A stretch of DNA of 64,000 nt from Nocardioides mesophilus (GCF_014395785.1 NZ_CP060713.1:4244501-4308500), one strand, 5' to 3'. Positions 17,859-31,714 are shown, numbered from the stretch's first letter. A program made the numbers and translations. The notes: generated by a model not told the origin, from the letters alone.

Positions 17859-19250
17859 ATGTCCGGTTCCAGCTCCGAGACCGAAGCTCCGCAGCGACCG
17901 TCGTCGGGACTCTCGGCCGCCATGCGGCCGGTGAACTCCGTGGTCGAGCGCTACATCCCCAGCGCCTTGGTCTTCGCCATCGTCCTGACCTTCCTCGTGG
18001 CGATCCTCGCGCTGCTGCTGACCGATGCCGGCCCGGTCGACGTCGTGAAGGGATGGGGCGAGGGGCTTTCCGGCCTGCTGGCGTTCATGACCCAGATGGC
18101 ACTGATCCTCCTGCTGGGCCACACCCTGGCCAACACCGGACCGGTGCGCAGAGGGTTGGCGTCGCTCGGCGGCCTGCCCAGGACCGCCTTGCAGGCGTAC
18201 CTCTTCGTCTTCGTGGTCGCCGCCGTCGCGTCCCTGATCACCTGGGGCCTCGGCCTGGTGGTCGGCGTGCTGCTCGCGGTGCAGGTGGCTCGGCAGGGTC
18301 GTGAGAAGGGGCTCGAGCTGCACTTCCCGCTGCTGGTCGCAGCCGGGTACTCCGGCTACGTCATCTGGCACATGGGCTACTCCGGCTCCGGCACTCTGAC
18401 CGCGGCTACTGAGGGCTCGTTCATCGCTGAGCAGCTCGGCCGGACCATCCCGATCAGTGAGACCACCTTCGCCTGGTGGAACATTGTCGCGATCATCGCC
18501 ACGATCGTCGTGGTCGGCATCGGACTCGCCCTGGTGGCGCCGCGCGCCGGTGACCGGATCGTGGAGCTGAAGGCGGAAGCGCGGTTCGGCGCCGACACGG
18601 CCGTCGAGGACGAGGTCGTCACCCCGGCCGACCGGGTGGATGCCAATCGCGTGCCCACGCTGCTGGTGGGTCTGATGCTGGTCGCCTACCTGGTGATCCA
18701 CTACGCGGAGGGCGGCACGGCGACCCTGGACATCGTCAACTGGACCTTCCTGGCGCTGGTCTTCCTGCTGGTGCGCAGCCCGCTCGAGCTGATCGGCCTG
18801 GTCAAGGATGCGGCGTCGAACGTGGGCGAGATCCTGCTGCAGTTCCCGCTCTACGCGGGCATCATGGGGATCATGGCCACCTCGGGCCTGATCACCGTCT
18901 TCTCCGACTTCATGGTCGAGACAGCCGGTCCGACGACGTTCGGTCTGCTGGCCTTCCTCTCGGCGGGCGTGGTGAACCTCTTCGTTCCCTCCGGCGGCGG
19001 CCAGTTCGCGGTCCAGGGCCCGGTGATGCTCGATGCCGGGGCACGGCTGGGTGTCGACCCGTCCGTGACGATTATGGCCATCGCCTACGGCGACCAGTGG
19101 ACCAACATGATCCAGCCCTTCTGGGCGCTGCCGGTGCTCGCCATCTCAGGGCTGAAGATCCGCGACATTCTCGGCTACACCATGGTGACCCTGATCGCGT
19201 CCGGTCTGGTGTTCGGCACGACGATGCTGCTCCTCGGGCTGGCGAGCTAG
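17859..19250 (+). CDS. Short-chain fatty acid transporter, AtoE/TIGR00366 type
   Basis: A 463-residue integral membrane protein with about ten to twelve hydrophobic segments. Conserved family stretches include GWGEGLSGLLAFMTQMALIL, AAGYSGYVIWHMGYSGSG and VNLFVPSGGGQFAVQGPVML, the last being the signature P-S-G-G-G-Q loop. AtoE members move short-chain fatty acids such as acetoacetate or butyrate. The ATG at 17859 has GAGGAG eight nt upstream; an in-frame ATG at 17817 lies over the promoter. It has its own palindrome-bearing promoter and a terminator just after the stop. Confidence 0.9.
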   Translation: MSGSSSETEAPQRPSSGLSAAMRPVNSVVERYIPSALVFAIVLTFLVAILALLLTDAGPVDVVKGWGEGLSGLLAFMTQMALILLLGHTLANTGPVRRGLASLGGLPRTALQAYLFVFVVAAVASLITWGLGLVVGVLLAVQVARQGREKGLELHFPLLVAAGYSGYVIWHMGYSGSGTLTAATEGSFIAEQLGRTIPISETTFAWWNIVAIIATIVVVGIGLALVAPRAGDRIVELKAEARFGADTAVEDEVVTPADRVDANRVPTLLVGLMLVAYLVIHYAEGGTATLDIVNWTFLALVFLLVRSPLELIGLVKDAASNVGEILLQFPLYAGIMGIMATSGLITVFSDFMVETAGPTTFGLLAFLSAGVVNLFVPSGGGQFAVQGPVMLDAGARLGVDPSVTIMAIAYGDQWTNMIQPFWALPVLAISGLKIRDILGYTMVTLIASGLVFGTTMLLLGLAS

Positions 19251-19781
19251 GCGGTCTCTGAGCGCGCGCTCGGCGCGTCTCAGTTCTCGCTCCAGGAGCA
19301 GCGGTCCGCCGCCGCACTGGTTCTCCCGACGACCCCAAGCGAGTCCGCGGACGCCGGTTCGCGCTCGAGTAAGCGACGGCTTCACGCCATTGAGCCGAAC
19401 TCCTGCTCCAGGTGCTTGGCCAGCCCCCTGGCGGGCGGGCTGCGGCCCGGTCAGCTGTTCGCGCAGCCTGGACAGCGCGGCCTTCCGCTTCGCCAGTTCT
19501 TTCGGGCCGGTTTCTGCCCACAGCTCGAGCCCCACTTCGGAGTCGATGACGCCGACGGCGCGGCGCTTCACGTCCTCGTCCAGGCGCCCGACCTGGTGCT
19601 GAGCGGCCGCCAGCGCCAGCCACAGCACGTGTGCTTCGTCCTGGTCGAGTCGCTCGTACTCGGCGATGACCCGGCGAGTGGCCTCCTCGTCTGAGACTTG
19701 GTCCTCGAGAAGCTCCCGGTAGTCGCCGCGCACGTCAGCGGCGGTGTCGTCCGAGAAGATGGCTGGTCCCCAAGCACCCAT
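19146..19781 (-). CDS. DUF4259-like protein; 3' part probably out of frame
   Basis: The N-terminal ~120 residues (MGAWGPAIFSDDTAADVRGD, then HVLWLALAAAQHQVGRL) look like the DUF4259 / MGAWG family of unknown function. After LTGPQPARQG the frame becomes Arg/Gly/Gln-rich, runs antisense through the atoE 3' end and its terminator, and loses any protein character. Removing one base from the five-C run at 19424-19428 gives QGLAKHLEQEFGSMA and a stop at 19382-19384, so the natural product is more likely 132 residues (19382-19781). The frameshift may be real or a sequencing error. Confidence 0.6.
   Translation of the reverse strand: MGAWGPAIFSDDTAADVRGDYRELLEDQVSDEEATRRVIAEYERLDQDEAHVLWLALAAAQHQVGRLDEDVKRRAVGVIDSEVGLELWAETGPKELAKRKAALSRLREQLTGPQPARQGAGQAPGAGVRLNGVKPSLTRARTGVRGLAWGRRENQCGGGPLLLERELRRAERALRDRLARQPEEQHRRAEHQTGRDQGHHGVAENVADLQP
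19258..19283 (+). terminator. Terminator after atoE-type gene
   Basis: CTGAGCGCGC pairs with GCGCG-T-CTCAG around a GCTCG loop with a single bulged T, and TTCTCGCT follows. It begins 8 nt after the stop codon. Confidence 0.6.
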
Positions 19782-19852
19782 GGCGTCATCTTGCCCGGTC
19801 CGCCGCTGCCGGCAGTGCCACCCTCGGAACGCAACACACCTTGTTGCCGGAC

Positions 19853-20632
19853 TCAGCCCTCGCTGAGCTCGGCGAGGAACGCCCGGCCACGCTCGCTCGT
19901 CGGGTGCTCCAGCACCTGCTCCGGCGTGCCTTGCTCCGCGATCCCGCTGTCGGCCATGAGCACGACACGGTCGGCGGCCCGGCGGGCGAACCGCATCTCG
20001 TGGGTCACGACCACCATCGTCATCCCGTCGTCGGCCAGGGTGCGCATCACCTGCAGCACCTCCCCCACCAGCTCCGGGTCGAGTGCCGAGGTCGGCTCGT
20101 CGAAGAGCATCACCTCGGGATCCATGGCAAGGGCCCGCGCGATGGCGACCCGCTGCTGCTGGCCGCCGGAGAGCTTGTCGGGGTAGGCGTCGGCCTTGTC
20201 CGGCAGCCCCACCCGCTCCAGCAGTCTCTCCGCACGCTCGCGCGCCTCTTCCTTCGACCGGCCGAGCACGTCGACCTGCGCCATCATGAGGTTGTCGATC
20301 ACCTTCAGGTGCGGGAAGAGGTTGAAGGACTGGAAGACCATCCCGATCCGGCTCCGGATCTGGTTGAGGTGCTTCTCCTGGTAGACCAGCTCCTCCCCGG
20401 CGAACCGGATGGTGCCCGACTGGATGCGCTCGAGGCCGTTGATGCAGCGCAGCAGCGTGCTCTTGCCGGCACCCGAGGGGCCGATCAGCACGACCACCTC
20501 TCCGCGGTCGACCTCCAGGTCAACTCCTTGGAGCACGACCGTGTCGCCGTACTTCTTGACGATGTCCCGCATCTCGACGAGTGGCTCGCCCGCGCGGTCT
20601 GCGGGAAGCGCGGACGTCTGGGGGCTCCTCAT
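19853..20632 (-). CDS. Polar amino acid ABC transporter ATP-binding protein
   Basis: ATPase of a GlnQ/HisP-type importer. Walker A is [15 protein letters not shown], the Q-loop is [14 protein letters not shown], the ABC signature is [16 protein letters not shown], Walker B is [14 protein letters not shown], and the switch His is in [10 protein letters not shown]. At 259 residues it has the family size. The ATG at 20632 is 5 nt after the permease stop, so the two are translated together. With the binding protein it forms a three-gene cassette; substrate (amino acid) is inferred from family. Confidence 0.94.
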   Translation of the reverse strand: MRSPQTSALPADRAGEPLVEMRDIVKKYGDTVVLQGVDLEVDRGEVVVLIGPSGAGKSTLLRCINGLERIQSGTIRFAGEELVYQEKHLNQIRSRIGMVFQSFNLFPHLKVIDNLMMAQVDVLGRSKEEARERAERLLERVGLPDKADAYPDKLSGGQQQRVAIARALAMDPEVMLFDEPTSALDPELVGEVLQVMRTLADDGMTMVVVTHEMRFARRAADRVVLMADSGIAEQGTPEQVLEHPTSERGRAFLAELSEG

Positions 20633-20637
20633 GCCGG

Positions 20638-21291
20638 TCACCTCCGGTGGGCGTTGAGTCGGTGCTCGAGGCGGTTCACCAGGAAGGTGAGCGCCAGCAC
20701 GATGGCCAGGTAGTAGAGCGAGACGATGAGGTACATCGTCAACGGCTCGTAGGTCGACGCCGCCTCGTTGCGTGCCGTGAGGAAGAGCTCCTGCATCCCG
20801 ATGAAGGCGACCAGCGACGAGTCCTTGACCGCGATGATGAACTGGCTGCCCAGCACCGGGAGGATCGCCCGCAGGGCGAGTGGCGCACGCACCCGACGCA
20901 GCGTCTTCACACGCGACATGCCCAGGGACCGGGAAGCCTCGTTGAGCTCGGTGGGCACCGACTGGAAGCCCGAGCGGACGATCTCCGCGATGTAGGCGGC
21001 GTTGTGGATTCCCAACGCGATGGCGCCGGCCCAGAACTTCTCGAGCGTCAGGATCTCGGCGATGCCGAAGTAGAGCACGAAGATCTGCGCGATCAGCGGT
21101 GTCCCACGGATCAGGCCGATGAACCCGGTCGCGACCAGGCGCAGGGCCGCGACCGTGCTCATCGACATCGCCGCCACCACCGACCCGAGCACCATGGCGA
21201 AGGCCAGCGCGACGGCCGTGAGCCTCAGCGTCACCCACGTCGCTTCGAGGAAGATCGGCGCCGTGTCGACGAGATAGTCAAAGAAGTTCAT
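20638..21291 (-). CDS. Polar amino acid ABC transporter permease
   Basis: A 217-residue inner-membrane component with five hydrophobic helices. The coupling loop [20 protein letters not shown] is the EAA motif that contacts the ATPase, and [13 protein letters not shown] is typical of HisM/GlnP permeases. The ATG follows the binding-protein gene by 4 nt. One permease is encoded, so a homodimer is expected. Confidence 0.93.
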   Translation of the reverse strand: MNFFDYLVDTAPIFLEATWVTLRLTAVALAFAMVLGSVVAAMSMSTVAALRLVATGFIGLIRGTPLIAQIFVLYFGIAEILTLEKFWAGAIALGIHNAAYIAEIVRSGFQSVPTELNEASRSLGMSRVKTLRRVRAPLALRAILPVLGSQFIIAVKDSSLVAFIGMQELFLTARNEAASTYEPLTMYLIVSLYYLAIVLALTFLVNRLEHRLNAHRR

Positions 21292-21295
21292 GACG

Positions 21296-22111
21296 TCAGG
21301 AGATGTCCTGTCCGAACCACTTCTTGCTGATCTCGGCGTAGGTGCCGTCCTTCTTGATCGCGGCCAGCGCGTCGTTGAGCTCGTCGACGAGAGCGGCGTT
21401 CCCCTCGTCGACCGCGAAGGCCGGCTCCTCGGTGTACAGCGGGTCCCCGCACGGCCGGAGGTCCCGGTCGGTCTGCTCGATCTGGTAGAGCCCGACCAGT
21501 CGATCGGTCATCGCACCATCGAGTCGGCCTGCGTCCACGTCCTGCAGCGCGGTGACGTCGGAGGTGAACGTCACGATCTCGCCGGCCAGATCCTTGTCCT
21601 CGAGGAACGACTGGTAGGTCGTGCCGGAGGCAACACCGACCTTGGGCGAGTCCATCTCGGTCGGGTCCTGGCAGTCACTGTCGTTCGGCACGAACATCGT
21701 CGCACCCGAGGTGTAGTAGCTGTCGGTGAAGTCGACGGCCTTGTCGCGCTCCTCGGTGGGGGTCATGGACGCGATCAGCACGTCGTAGCGCTGGCTCTTC
21801 ACCCCCTGGATGAGGGTGTCGAAGGCACCCGTCTCGGTCTTGAGCTCAAGACCCATCTCGTCGGCGATCGCGGCACCGATGTCGTAGTCGAAACCGGTGA
21901 GCTTGTTGTCCTCGAAGTAGCTGAACGGCTGGAACTCGCCGCTCATGGCCACGACGAGCTCACCGTCGTTGATCAGTCGCGGCCCGTCTGATGCCGAGGC
22001 GCCGCCGTCATCGCCGCAGGCCGACAGTGTCAGAAGGGCGGCGGCTGCGAGAGCCGCGACCACCCCGCTCCGGCGTCGTCGGTTCATCGCCCTGCTGGTG
22101 GATTTCCTCAT
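21296..22111 (-). CDS. Amino acid ABC transporter substrate-binding lipoprotein
   Basis: A family-3 solute-binding protein. The ATG at 22111 has AGGA five nt upstream; it opens a signal peptide with a twin-Arg-rich head and the lipobox LLTLSAC. The mature part has the family opening LVVAMSGEFQPFSYFEDNKL, then FDYDIGAAIADEMGLELK and YDVLIASMTPTEERDKAVDF. The last is the ligand-site signature. The amino acid specificity cannot be read off. It is the first gene of the cassette, so the promoter should lie in 22112-22400. Confidence 0.93.
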   Translation of the reverse strand: MRKSTSRAMNRRRRSGVVAALAAAALLTLSACGDDGGASASDGPRLINDGELVVAMSGEFQPFSYFEDNKLTGFDYDIGAAIADEMGLELKTETGAFDTLIQGVKSQRYDVLIASMTPTEERDKAVDFTDSYYTSGATMFVPNDSDCQDPTEMDSPKVGVASGTTYQSFLEDKDLAGEIVTFTSDVTALQDVDAGRLDGAMTDRLVGLYQIEQTDRDLRPCGDPLYTEEPAFAVDEGNAALVDELNDALAAIKKDGTYAEISKKWFGQDIS

Positions 22112-22454
22112 CAATGTCCTGCCTCCGTTCGGCATTCCCCGCGCGGTGGCGGGGCCGAGAGTCGCGCTTCGGTCAGGTTTGGGAGGTTATCGGCTCCGCC
22201 GGCCGGGCCGCGTCGGCCGGGGCTGACCTCCGGCCGATCGTGGCGTGGATCGGAGTACGCGCACGGTGCGGATCCCTGCGCCACAAGGCCCTGACCCGCG
22301 CAGCACATCCGGAAAACTGTTATCCGGTTGTTACTTTCGCGTGGGCCCGCAGGGCCTCAGCCCCGTCCGGGAACCTGCAGATGCGCCGACTCGGCGGGTT
22401 CGGTGAGCCGACCCCGACCCGTTTCCTGGGACGGGGTCGGCGCCGGAGCCGCGG
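22112..22454. other. Intergenic region between metH and the amino acid ABC cassette
   Basis: No convincing ORF. On the minus strand it must hold the promoter of the binding-protein gene; a TANNNT-like TAACCT is visible about 80 nt upstream of that ATG, without a good -35. CCGGA...TCCGG around the AT-richer stretch near 22310-22335 is a weak palindrome. The metH-proximal end carries the metH terminator. Confidence 0.45.
22407..22441 (-). terminator. metH terminator hairpin
   Basis: GCCGACCCCG (22407-22416) pairs with CGGGGTCGGC (22432-22441); an inner CCC/GGG stem follows an A-A mismatch. It begins 14 nt after the metH stop. There is no long U-tract. Confidence 0.65.
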
Positions 22455-26198
<3,744 letters not shown>

Positions 26199-26357
26199 TG
26201 GGCTCCTCGGGAGGTCTTGAGACGGTATGGGTCCCCGGAGCCGGCCGGACATGGACGGACCGGGACCCGTCAAGAGTAGGTCGCGATCCGGCGGCGCCAC
26301 ATCCGGGACCGCATCCTGACATGTGCGGCGGCGGCGGCCAGGGAGCCGGTCGTGACC

Positions 26358-26363
26358 TAGGCT
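26358..26363 (+). promoter_or_regulatory. -10 box for leaderless PAC2 gene
   Basis: TAGGCT, 6 nt before the GTG at 26370. The intervening GGTGAG is too close to act as a ribosome site. Confidence 0.55.
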
Positions 26364-26369
26364 GGTGAG

Positions 26370-27221
26370 GTGATCGAGATCGAAGAGGTGCCGGAGCTCC
26401 GCTCCCCCGTCCTCATCGCCGCGTTCGAGGGCTGGAACGACGCCGCCGACGCCGCCTCCTCCGTGATCGACCACCTGATCAAGGTCTGGGACGCCCGGGT
26501 GGTGGCGGCCATCGATCCCGAGGAGTTCTACGACTTCCAGGTGAACCGCCCCATCGTCGGCAGCCACGACGACGGCATGCGCCGGATCACCTGGCCCTCC
26601 ACCCAGCTCTCGGTCGCCTCGCCCCCCGGAGCGCTGCGCGACGTGGTGCTGCTGCGCGGCATCGAGCCGAACATGCGCTGGCGGCAGTTCTGCGCCGAGC
26701 TGCTGGCCGGCGCCGACGAGCTCGGCGTGGAGCTCGTGGTCACGCTCGGCGCGCTGCTGGCCGACACCCCGCACACCCGGCCGATCCCGGTGACCGGGAC
26801 GGCCTCGGAGCCCGACCTGGCCGACCGGCTCAAGCTGGAGCAGTCGAACTACGAGGGGCCGACCGGCATCGTCGGGGTCTTCCAGGACGCGTGCTCGCAG
26901 CTGGACATCCCGGCCGTCTCCTACTGGGCCGCGGTGCCTCACTACGTCGCCCAGCCGCCGTGCCCCAAGGCCACGCTGGCGTTGGTCGGCCAGCTCGAGG
27001 ACCTGCTGGAGGTCAGCATCCCGCTCGGCGACCTCCCCGAGGAGAGCCGGGCCTGGGAGCGCGGTGTCGACGAGCTCGCCGAGGAGGACGAGGAGATCGG
27101 CGACTACGTCCGCGCGCTCGAGGAGACCCGCGACACCGCGGAGCTGCCGGAGGCCAGCGGCGAGGCGATCGCCCGCGAGTTCGAGCGCTACCTGAAGCGG
27201 CGCGACACCGGCGACGACTGA
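26370..27221 (+). CDS. PAC2-family protein
   Basis: A 283-residue protein of the PAC2 fold, named after a eukaryotic proteasome assembly chaperone. The signature is near the N-terminus: [20 protein letters not shown], then [19 protein letters not shown] and [19 protein letters not shown]. The C-terminal ~60 residues are acidic and helical. Bacterial function is not established; an assembly role for PrcAB, encoded in the same window, is a possibility and nothing more. It lies between divergently placed metH and convergent mshC, as in other actinobacteria. Confidence 0.9.
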   Translation: MIEIEEVPELRSPVLIAAFEGWNDAADAASSVIDHLIKVWDARVVAAIDPEEFYDFQVNRPIVGSHDDGMRRITWPSTQLSVASPPGALRDVVLLRGIEPNMRWRQFCAELLAGADELGVELVVTLGALLADTPHTRPIPVTGTASEPDLADRLKLEQSNYEGPTGIVGVFQDACSQLDIPAVSYWAAVPHYVAQPPCPKATLALVGQLEDLLEVSIPLGDLPEESRAWERGVDELAEEDEEIGDYVRALEETRDTAELPEASGEAIAREFERYLKRRDTGDD

Positions 27222-27223
27222 GC

Positions 27224-27239
27224 CCCGACGGCGCTCGGG
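27224..27239. terminator. Short hairpin between convergent PAC2 and mshC genes
   Basis: CCCGA and TCGGG flank a CGGCGC loop in the 25-nt gap. The stem is only five pairs, so this is a weak call. Confidence 0.3.
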
Positions 27240-27246
27240 CCGTTCC

Positions 27247-28491
27247 TCAGAGCAGGAGGCCGAGCCGCGCGTCGAGCAGCCGGCGTACGACGTCGCCGGC
27301 ACCGGTCTCGGAGCCGCCGCCCGCCGTCAGCGTCTCGCGGGCCCAGCCCCGGACCGCGTCGACGGCGGTCGGCGCGTCCAGGTCCTCGGCCAGGGCCGCC
27401 CGCACCGCGGCCACCAGCGGGGCGCTCGGCGCACCGGAGGGCAGGGCCACGGCGCCCCGGAGCTGCTCGACCGCGGCCGCCGCCTCGCGGAGGTCCTCGT
27501 CGGTCCACTCCCAATCGCTGCGGTAGTGGTGGCGCAGCAGGGCCAGCCGGATCACCATCGGGTCCACGCCGGCCTCGCGCAGCCGGGAGACGAGCACCAG
27601 GTTGCCCTTCGACTTCGACATCTTCTCGCCCTCGTAGCCCACCATCCCGGCGTGCACGTAGGCGTGGGCGAACTCCTGGCCCTCGACGGCGGCGTGCGCC
27701 TCGGCGGCACTCATCTCGTGGTGCGGGAAGACCAGGTCGCTGCCGCCGCCCTGCACGTCGACGGTGCCGTCGAGGTGGTGCAGCGCGATCGCGGAGCACT
27801 CGACGTGCCACCCCGGCCGGCCGCGGCCGAGCGAGGTGTCCCAGGCGGGCTCCCCGGGGCGTTCGGCCTGCCAGAGCAGGCAGTCGAGCGGATGCTTCTT
27901 GCCGGCCCGGTCGGGGTCACCGCCGCGGTCGGCGTACACCGCGAGCATCTGCTCCTCGGTCCAGCGCGACACCTCGCCGAACCGGGGGTCGGCGTGCACG
28001 GAGAAGTAGAGGTCGCCGTCGACGTCGTAGGCGGTGCCGTTGTCCTTGAGCCGGCGCACCATGTCCACGATCAGCGGGATCGACTCCACCGCACCGACGT
28101 AGGCGTCGGGCGAGAGCACCCGCAGCGCGCTCATGTCCTCGCGGAACAGCTCGGTCTCGCGCTCGGCGAGCTCGCGCCAGTCGGCGCCGGTCGCGGTCGC
28201 CCGCTCCAGCAGCGGGTCGTCGACGTCGGTGACGTTCTGGACGTAACGGACGGCGTGGCCGGCGTCGCGCCAGGCCCGGTTGAGCAGGTCGAACCCCACG
28301 AACGTGGCGGCGTGACCCATGTGGGTGGCGTCGTAGGGGGTGATCCCGCAGACGTAGAGCCGGGCGGCACCGTCGGGGCCGGCCGGCACGCTGTCGACGA
28401 GCCCACCGCGCGAGGAGTCGTGCACCCGCACCGTCGGGGCGACCCCCAGGTCGTCCAGGTCCGGCACGTCCGGGCTCGTCCACGCTCGCAT
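27247..28491 (-). CDS. mshC: Cysteine--GlcN-Ins ligase MshC (mycothiol biosynthesis)
   Basis: MshC joins cysteine to glucosaminyl-inositol with ATP, the third stage of mycothiol synthesis. It is a cysteinyl-tRNA-synthetase-like catalytic domain of 414 residues without the tRNA-binding end. The class I motifs are [13 protein letters not shown] (HIGH-type) and [14 protein letters not shown] (KMSKS). The zinc ligands typical of the fold are in [21 protein letters not shown]. Length and N-terminal [17 protein letters not shown] match MshC rather than CysS. It shows the organism makes mycothiol. Transcription looks leaderless. Confidence 0.95.
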   Translation of the reverse strand: MRAWTSPDVPDLDDLGVAPTVRVHDSSRGGLVDSVPAGPDGAARLYVCGITPYDATHMGHAATFVGFDLLNRAWRDAGHAVRYVQNVTDVDDPLLERATATGADWRELAERETELFREDMSALRVLSPDAYVGAVESIPLIVDMVRRLKDNGTAYDVDGDLYFSVHADPRFGEVSRWTEEQMLAVYADRGGDPDRAGKKHPLDCLLWQAERPGEPAWDTSLGRGRPGWHVECSAIALHHLDGTVDVQGGGSDLVFPHHEMSAAEAHAAVEGQEFAHAYVHAGMVGYEGEKMSKSKGNLVLVSRLREAGVDPMVIRLALLRHHYRSDWEWTDEDLREAAAAVEQLRGAVALPSGAPSAPLVAAVRAALAEDLDAPTAVDAVRGWARETLTAGGGSETGAGDVVRRLLDARLGLLL

Positions 28492-28497
28492 GCGGGC

Positions 28498-28503
28498 AGC
28501 CTA
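28498..28503 (-). promoter_or_regulatory. -10 box for leaderless mshC transcript
   Basis: TAGGCT on the minus strand, exactly 6 nt before the mshC ATG. Confidence 0.6.
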
Positions 28504-28538
28504 ACCAACCGCCGGTGGCCGCTTCCGGGCGGACCGCC

Positions 28539-29351
28539 TCAGAACGCGGGCCAGGGGATCGAGGGCCAGCGGCCCGACGGGACCGGCATCCGGCGCCGGC
28601 CCAGCAGCAGCGTGACCCGGCGCAGCAGGGCGGTGAGCTCCTCCCGCGCGAGCAGCCGTTCCAGCCGGGTCCGCAGCGGGGACCCCTCGGTGCTGAGCTC
28701 CGCGGCGAGCGCCTCGAGCGCGGGGAGGTCGGCGGCGGCCAGCGGCTCGCCGGCCCATCCCCACAGGACGGTCCGCAGCTTGTCGTCGACGTGGAAGCAG
28801 ACGCCGTGGTCGACGCCGTGCCGGTGCCCCTCCGTCATCGCCAGCACGTGGCCGCCCTTGCGGTCGGCGTTGTTGACGACCGCGTCGAAGACCGCCATCC
28901 GCCGCAACGCCACCGAGTCCTCGTGCACGAGCGCCACCGGCCGGTCCTCGCCGTCGAAGGCGTCCAGCACGTGCAGGTAGCCGGCCGGCAGCGCGTCGGG
29001 GCGCACCAGGTCGACCGGGTCCTGGCCGGGGTCCGGCTCCCGCCACGCCTGCACCATGCCGGGCCCGGCGGGGCCGTCGCGCAGCACCGTGGGCGGCACC
29101 ACGTCCCAGCCGAGCGCCACCGAGACGACGTACGCCGCCACCTCGCGCCGGGCAAGGGTGCCGTCCGGGAAGTCCCACAACGGCTTCTCCCCGGCGACCG
29201 GCTTGTAGACGCACGCCGTGGACACCCCGGCCGCCGACCGGACGGAGGCGTAGAAGGTGGCGTTCGACGCCGGCATGATCCGGCCCTCGATCACCACCTC
29301 GCCGTCCAGCAGCGGGCCGGCGCCGGCCTCGAGCCCGCTGAGCTCCGACAT
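28539..29351 (-). CDS. SCO1664-family (PI3/4-kinase-like) protein
   Basis: A 270-residue protein of a conserved actinobacterial family related in fold to phosphatidylinositol kinases. Recognisable stretches are CVYKPVAGEKPLWDFPDGTL, a Lys-containing nucleotide-site strand, and the catalytic-type MAVFDAVVNNADRKGGHVLA with HGVDHGVCFH. No activity has been shown to my knowledge. It starts 14 nt after the DUF3090 stop, and the pair is usually found together next to mshC, so a functional link to DUF3090 is plausible. Confidence 0.8.
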   Translation of the reverse strand: MSELSGLEAGAGPLLDGEVVIEGRIMPASNATFYASVRSAAGVSTACVYKPVAGEKPLWDFPDGTLARREVAAYVVSVALGWDVVPPTVLRDGPAGPGMVQAWREPDPGQDPVDLVRPDALPAGYLHVLDAFDGEDRPVALVHEDSVALRRMAVFDAVVNNADRKGGHVLAMTEGHRHGVDHGVCFHVDDKLRTVLWGWAGEPLAAADLPALEALAAELSTEGSPLRTRLERLLAREELTALLRRVTLLLGRRRMPVPSGRWPSIPWPAF

Positions 29352-29365
29352 CACGACCAGCCCGC

Positions 29366-29944
29366 TCAGCCGGCGGTCCGGCGGAAGCCGTTGGCGCGGG
29401 GGCACAGGTGGCCGGCCGGGTCCATCGGACCACCGCAGAACGGACACGGCTGCCGGCCGGCCGAGACGACGCTCTGGGCGCGCTTGCTGAAGGCCCGGGC
29501 CAGGCCGGCGGGCAGGCGGACCAGCAGCACCTCCTCGGGCTCCGGCTCGTCGATCTCCTCCTCGGGCGTGCCCGGCTCGGCGACGCCCTCCTCGGTGTAG
29601 GGGAAGACCTCGAGGACCAGCCGCTCGTCGCCCGGGTCCCACGACAGCGTCATGGTGCCGGCGCGGAACTCCTCGACGATCGGCTGCTCGAGCGGGGCGT
29701 TGTCCTCCAGGGAGACCGGGGAGACCGCGGGGATGGTCGGCTCGCCGCCGGTGCTGCGCAGCAGCTCGTCGAGCAGCTCCTCGATGCGCTCGGCCAGGAC
29801 CAGCACCTGCTGCTTCTCCAGCGCCACGCTGGTCACGCGGTTGCCGGAGCGGGCCTGCAGGAAGAAGGTGCGCTGCCCGGGAGGGCCGACCGTGCCCGCC
29901 ACGAAGCGTTCGGGCGGGTCGAAGCTGTGGATCACCGATGCCAT
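29366..29944 (-). CDS. DUF3090 family protein with zinc-ribbon C-terminus
   Basis: A 192-residue protein of unknown function conserved in actinobacteria. The body starts MASVIHSFDPPERFVAGTVG and continues GQRTFFLQARSGNRVTSVAL; the C-terminus is a zinc-ribbon-like CPFCGGPMDPAGHLCPR, which suits metal binding. The ATG has a TAGGCT box 6 nt upstream that overlaps the 3' end of the phosphatase gene, so this gene may be transcribed both from its own start and by read-through. Confidence 0.88.
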   Translation of the reverse strand: MASVIHSFDPPERFVAGTVGPPGQRTFFLQARSGNRVTSVALEKQQVLVLAERIEELLDELLRSTGGEPTIPAVSPVSLEDNAPLEQPIVEEFRAGTMTLSWDPGDERLVLEVFPYTEEGVAEPGTPEEEIDEPEPEEVLLVRLPAGLARAFSKRAQSVVSAGRQPCPFCGGPMDPAGHLCPRANGFRRTAG

Positions 29945-29950
29945 GGTGCG

Positions 29951-29956
29951 AGCCTA
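29951..29956 (-). promoter_or_regulatory. -10 box for leaderless DUF3090 gene
   Basis: TAGGCT on the minus strand, 6 nt before the ATG. It overlaps the stop codon of the phosphatase gene upstream. Confidence 0.5.
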
Positions 29957-30700
29957 GGGGGTGCCCGAAGTGGCCGGTTCCGCCCGGGGCGCGGGGTCCG
30001 CACCCGCACCGCCGCCCACCGCCGCGTCGCTGCTGAGCGCCCGCCGTCGTGCCTTCCGCTTCGGTGGCCGCAGGTGCGCGAGGTCGCCGGAGGTGGTGTT
30101 GGTGGCCATCACGAACGGTCGGTGCGGGGTGTAGCGGACCACGGAGAGCGATGCCGGGTCCACGACGATCCGCTGGAACTCGTCGAGGTGCGCGCCGAGA
30201 GCGTCGGCGAGGATCGCCTTGATCACGTCGCCGTGGCTGACCGCCACCCAGACGGCGTCCGGTCCGTGCTCGGCCTCCACGCGGGCGTCCCAGCGGCGTA
30301 CGGCGGCCACCGCGCGCGCCGACATCTCCGCCATCCCCTCGCCGTCGGGGAAGACCGCGGCACTCGGGTGCGCCTGGACCGTGCCCCAGAGCTTCTCCTT
30401 GGCCAGGGTCTTGAGCTCGCGGTTGGTCCAGCTGCCGTAGTCGCACTCGAGCAGTCCGCGTTCGGCGCTCACCCGCAGCCGGGCCGGCTGGGCGGCGTTG
30501 ATCTCCCGGGCCGTCTCGCGGCAGCGCTCCAACGGGCTGCTCACGAGCGCGGCGAGCGGCAGCCCCGAGAGCCGCACCCCCACCGCACGTGCCTGCTCCA
30601 GGCCGTGGTCGTCGAGGTGCACGCCCTTGCTGCGCCCGGCCAGCACGCCGGTCGCATTCGCGGTGGTGCGGCCGTGTCGGGCCAGGATCATCGTTGCCAT
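29954..30700 (-). CDS. Histidine phosphatase (MSMEG_4193 type)
   Basis: A phosphoglycerate-mutase-like phosphatase of 248 residues. The phospho-histidine motif is MILARHGRTTANATGVLAGR at the N-terminus; the second catalytic His is in VAVSHGDVIKAILADALG and the acid in GLLECDYGSWTNRELKTL. Substrate is unknown. The C-terminal ~50 residues are a basic, Ala-rich tail. It is divergent from corA with only 33 bp between the start codons. The frame upstream of the ATG is open to 31630, but that part is antisense to corA. Confidence 0.9.
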   Translation of the reverse strand: MATMILARHGRTTANATGVLAGRSKGVHLDDHGLEQARAVGVRLSGLPLAALVSSPLERCRETAREINAAQPARLRVSAERGLLECDYGSWTNRELKTLAKEKLWGTVQAHPSAAVFPDGEGMAEMSARAVAAVRRWDARVEAEHGPDAVWVAVSHGDVIKAILADALGAHLDEFQRIVVDPASLSVVRYTPHRPFVMATNTTSGDLAHLRPPKRKARRRALSSDAAVGGGAGADPAPRAEPATSGTP

Positions 30701-30708
30701 GGAACCCG

Positions 30709-30714
30709 AGCGTA
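30709..30714 (-). promoter_or_regulatory. -10 box for leaderless histidine phosphatase transcript
   Basis: TACGCT on the minus strand, 8 nt before the ATG at 30700. Confidence 0.5.
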
Positions 30715-30720
30715 GTGGCC

Positions 30721-30726
30721 TAGCCT
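30721..30726 (+). promoter_or_regulatory. -10 box for leaderless corA transcript
   Basis: TAGCCT, 7 nt before the corA ATG. It stands back to back with the phosphatase box, six bases apart. Confidence 0.55.
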
Positions 30727-30733
30727 CAGAGCC

Positions 30734-31714
<981 letters not shown>

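Noticed and set aside
26199-26369. Possible cobalamin or S-adenosylmethionine riboswitch before metH
   Set aside because: The 171-bp gap shows no B12-box or SAM-type core that I can recognise, and it also holds the PAC2 promoter.
26199-27302. In-frame extension of metH upstream by 368 residues
   Set aside because: It is antisense to the PAC2 gene. The GTG with GAGGAG at 26198 gives a normal-length MetH.
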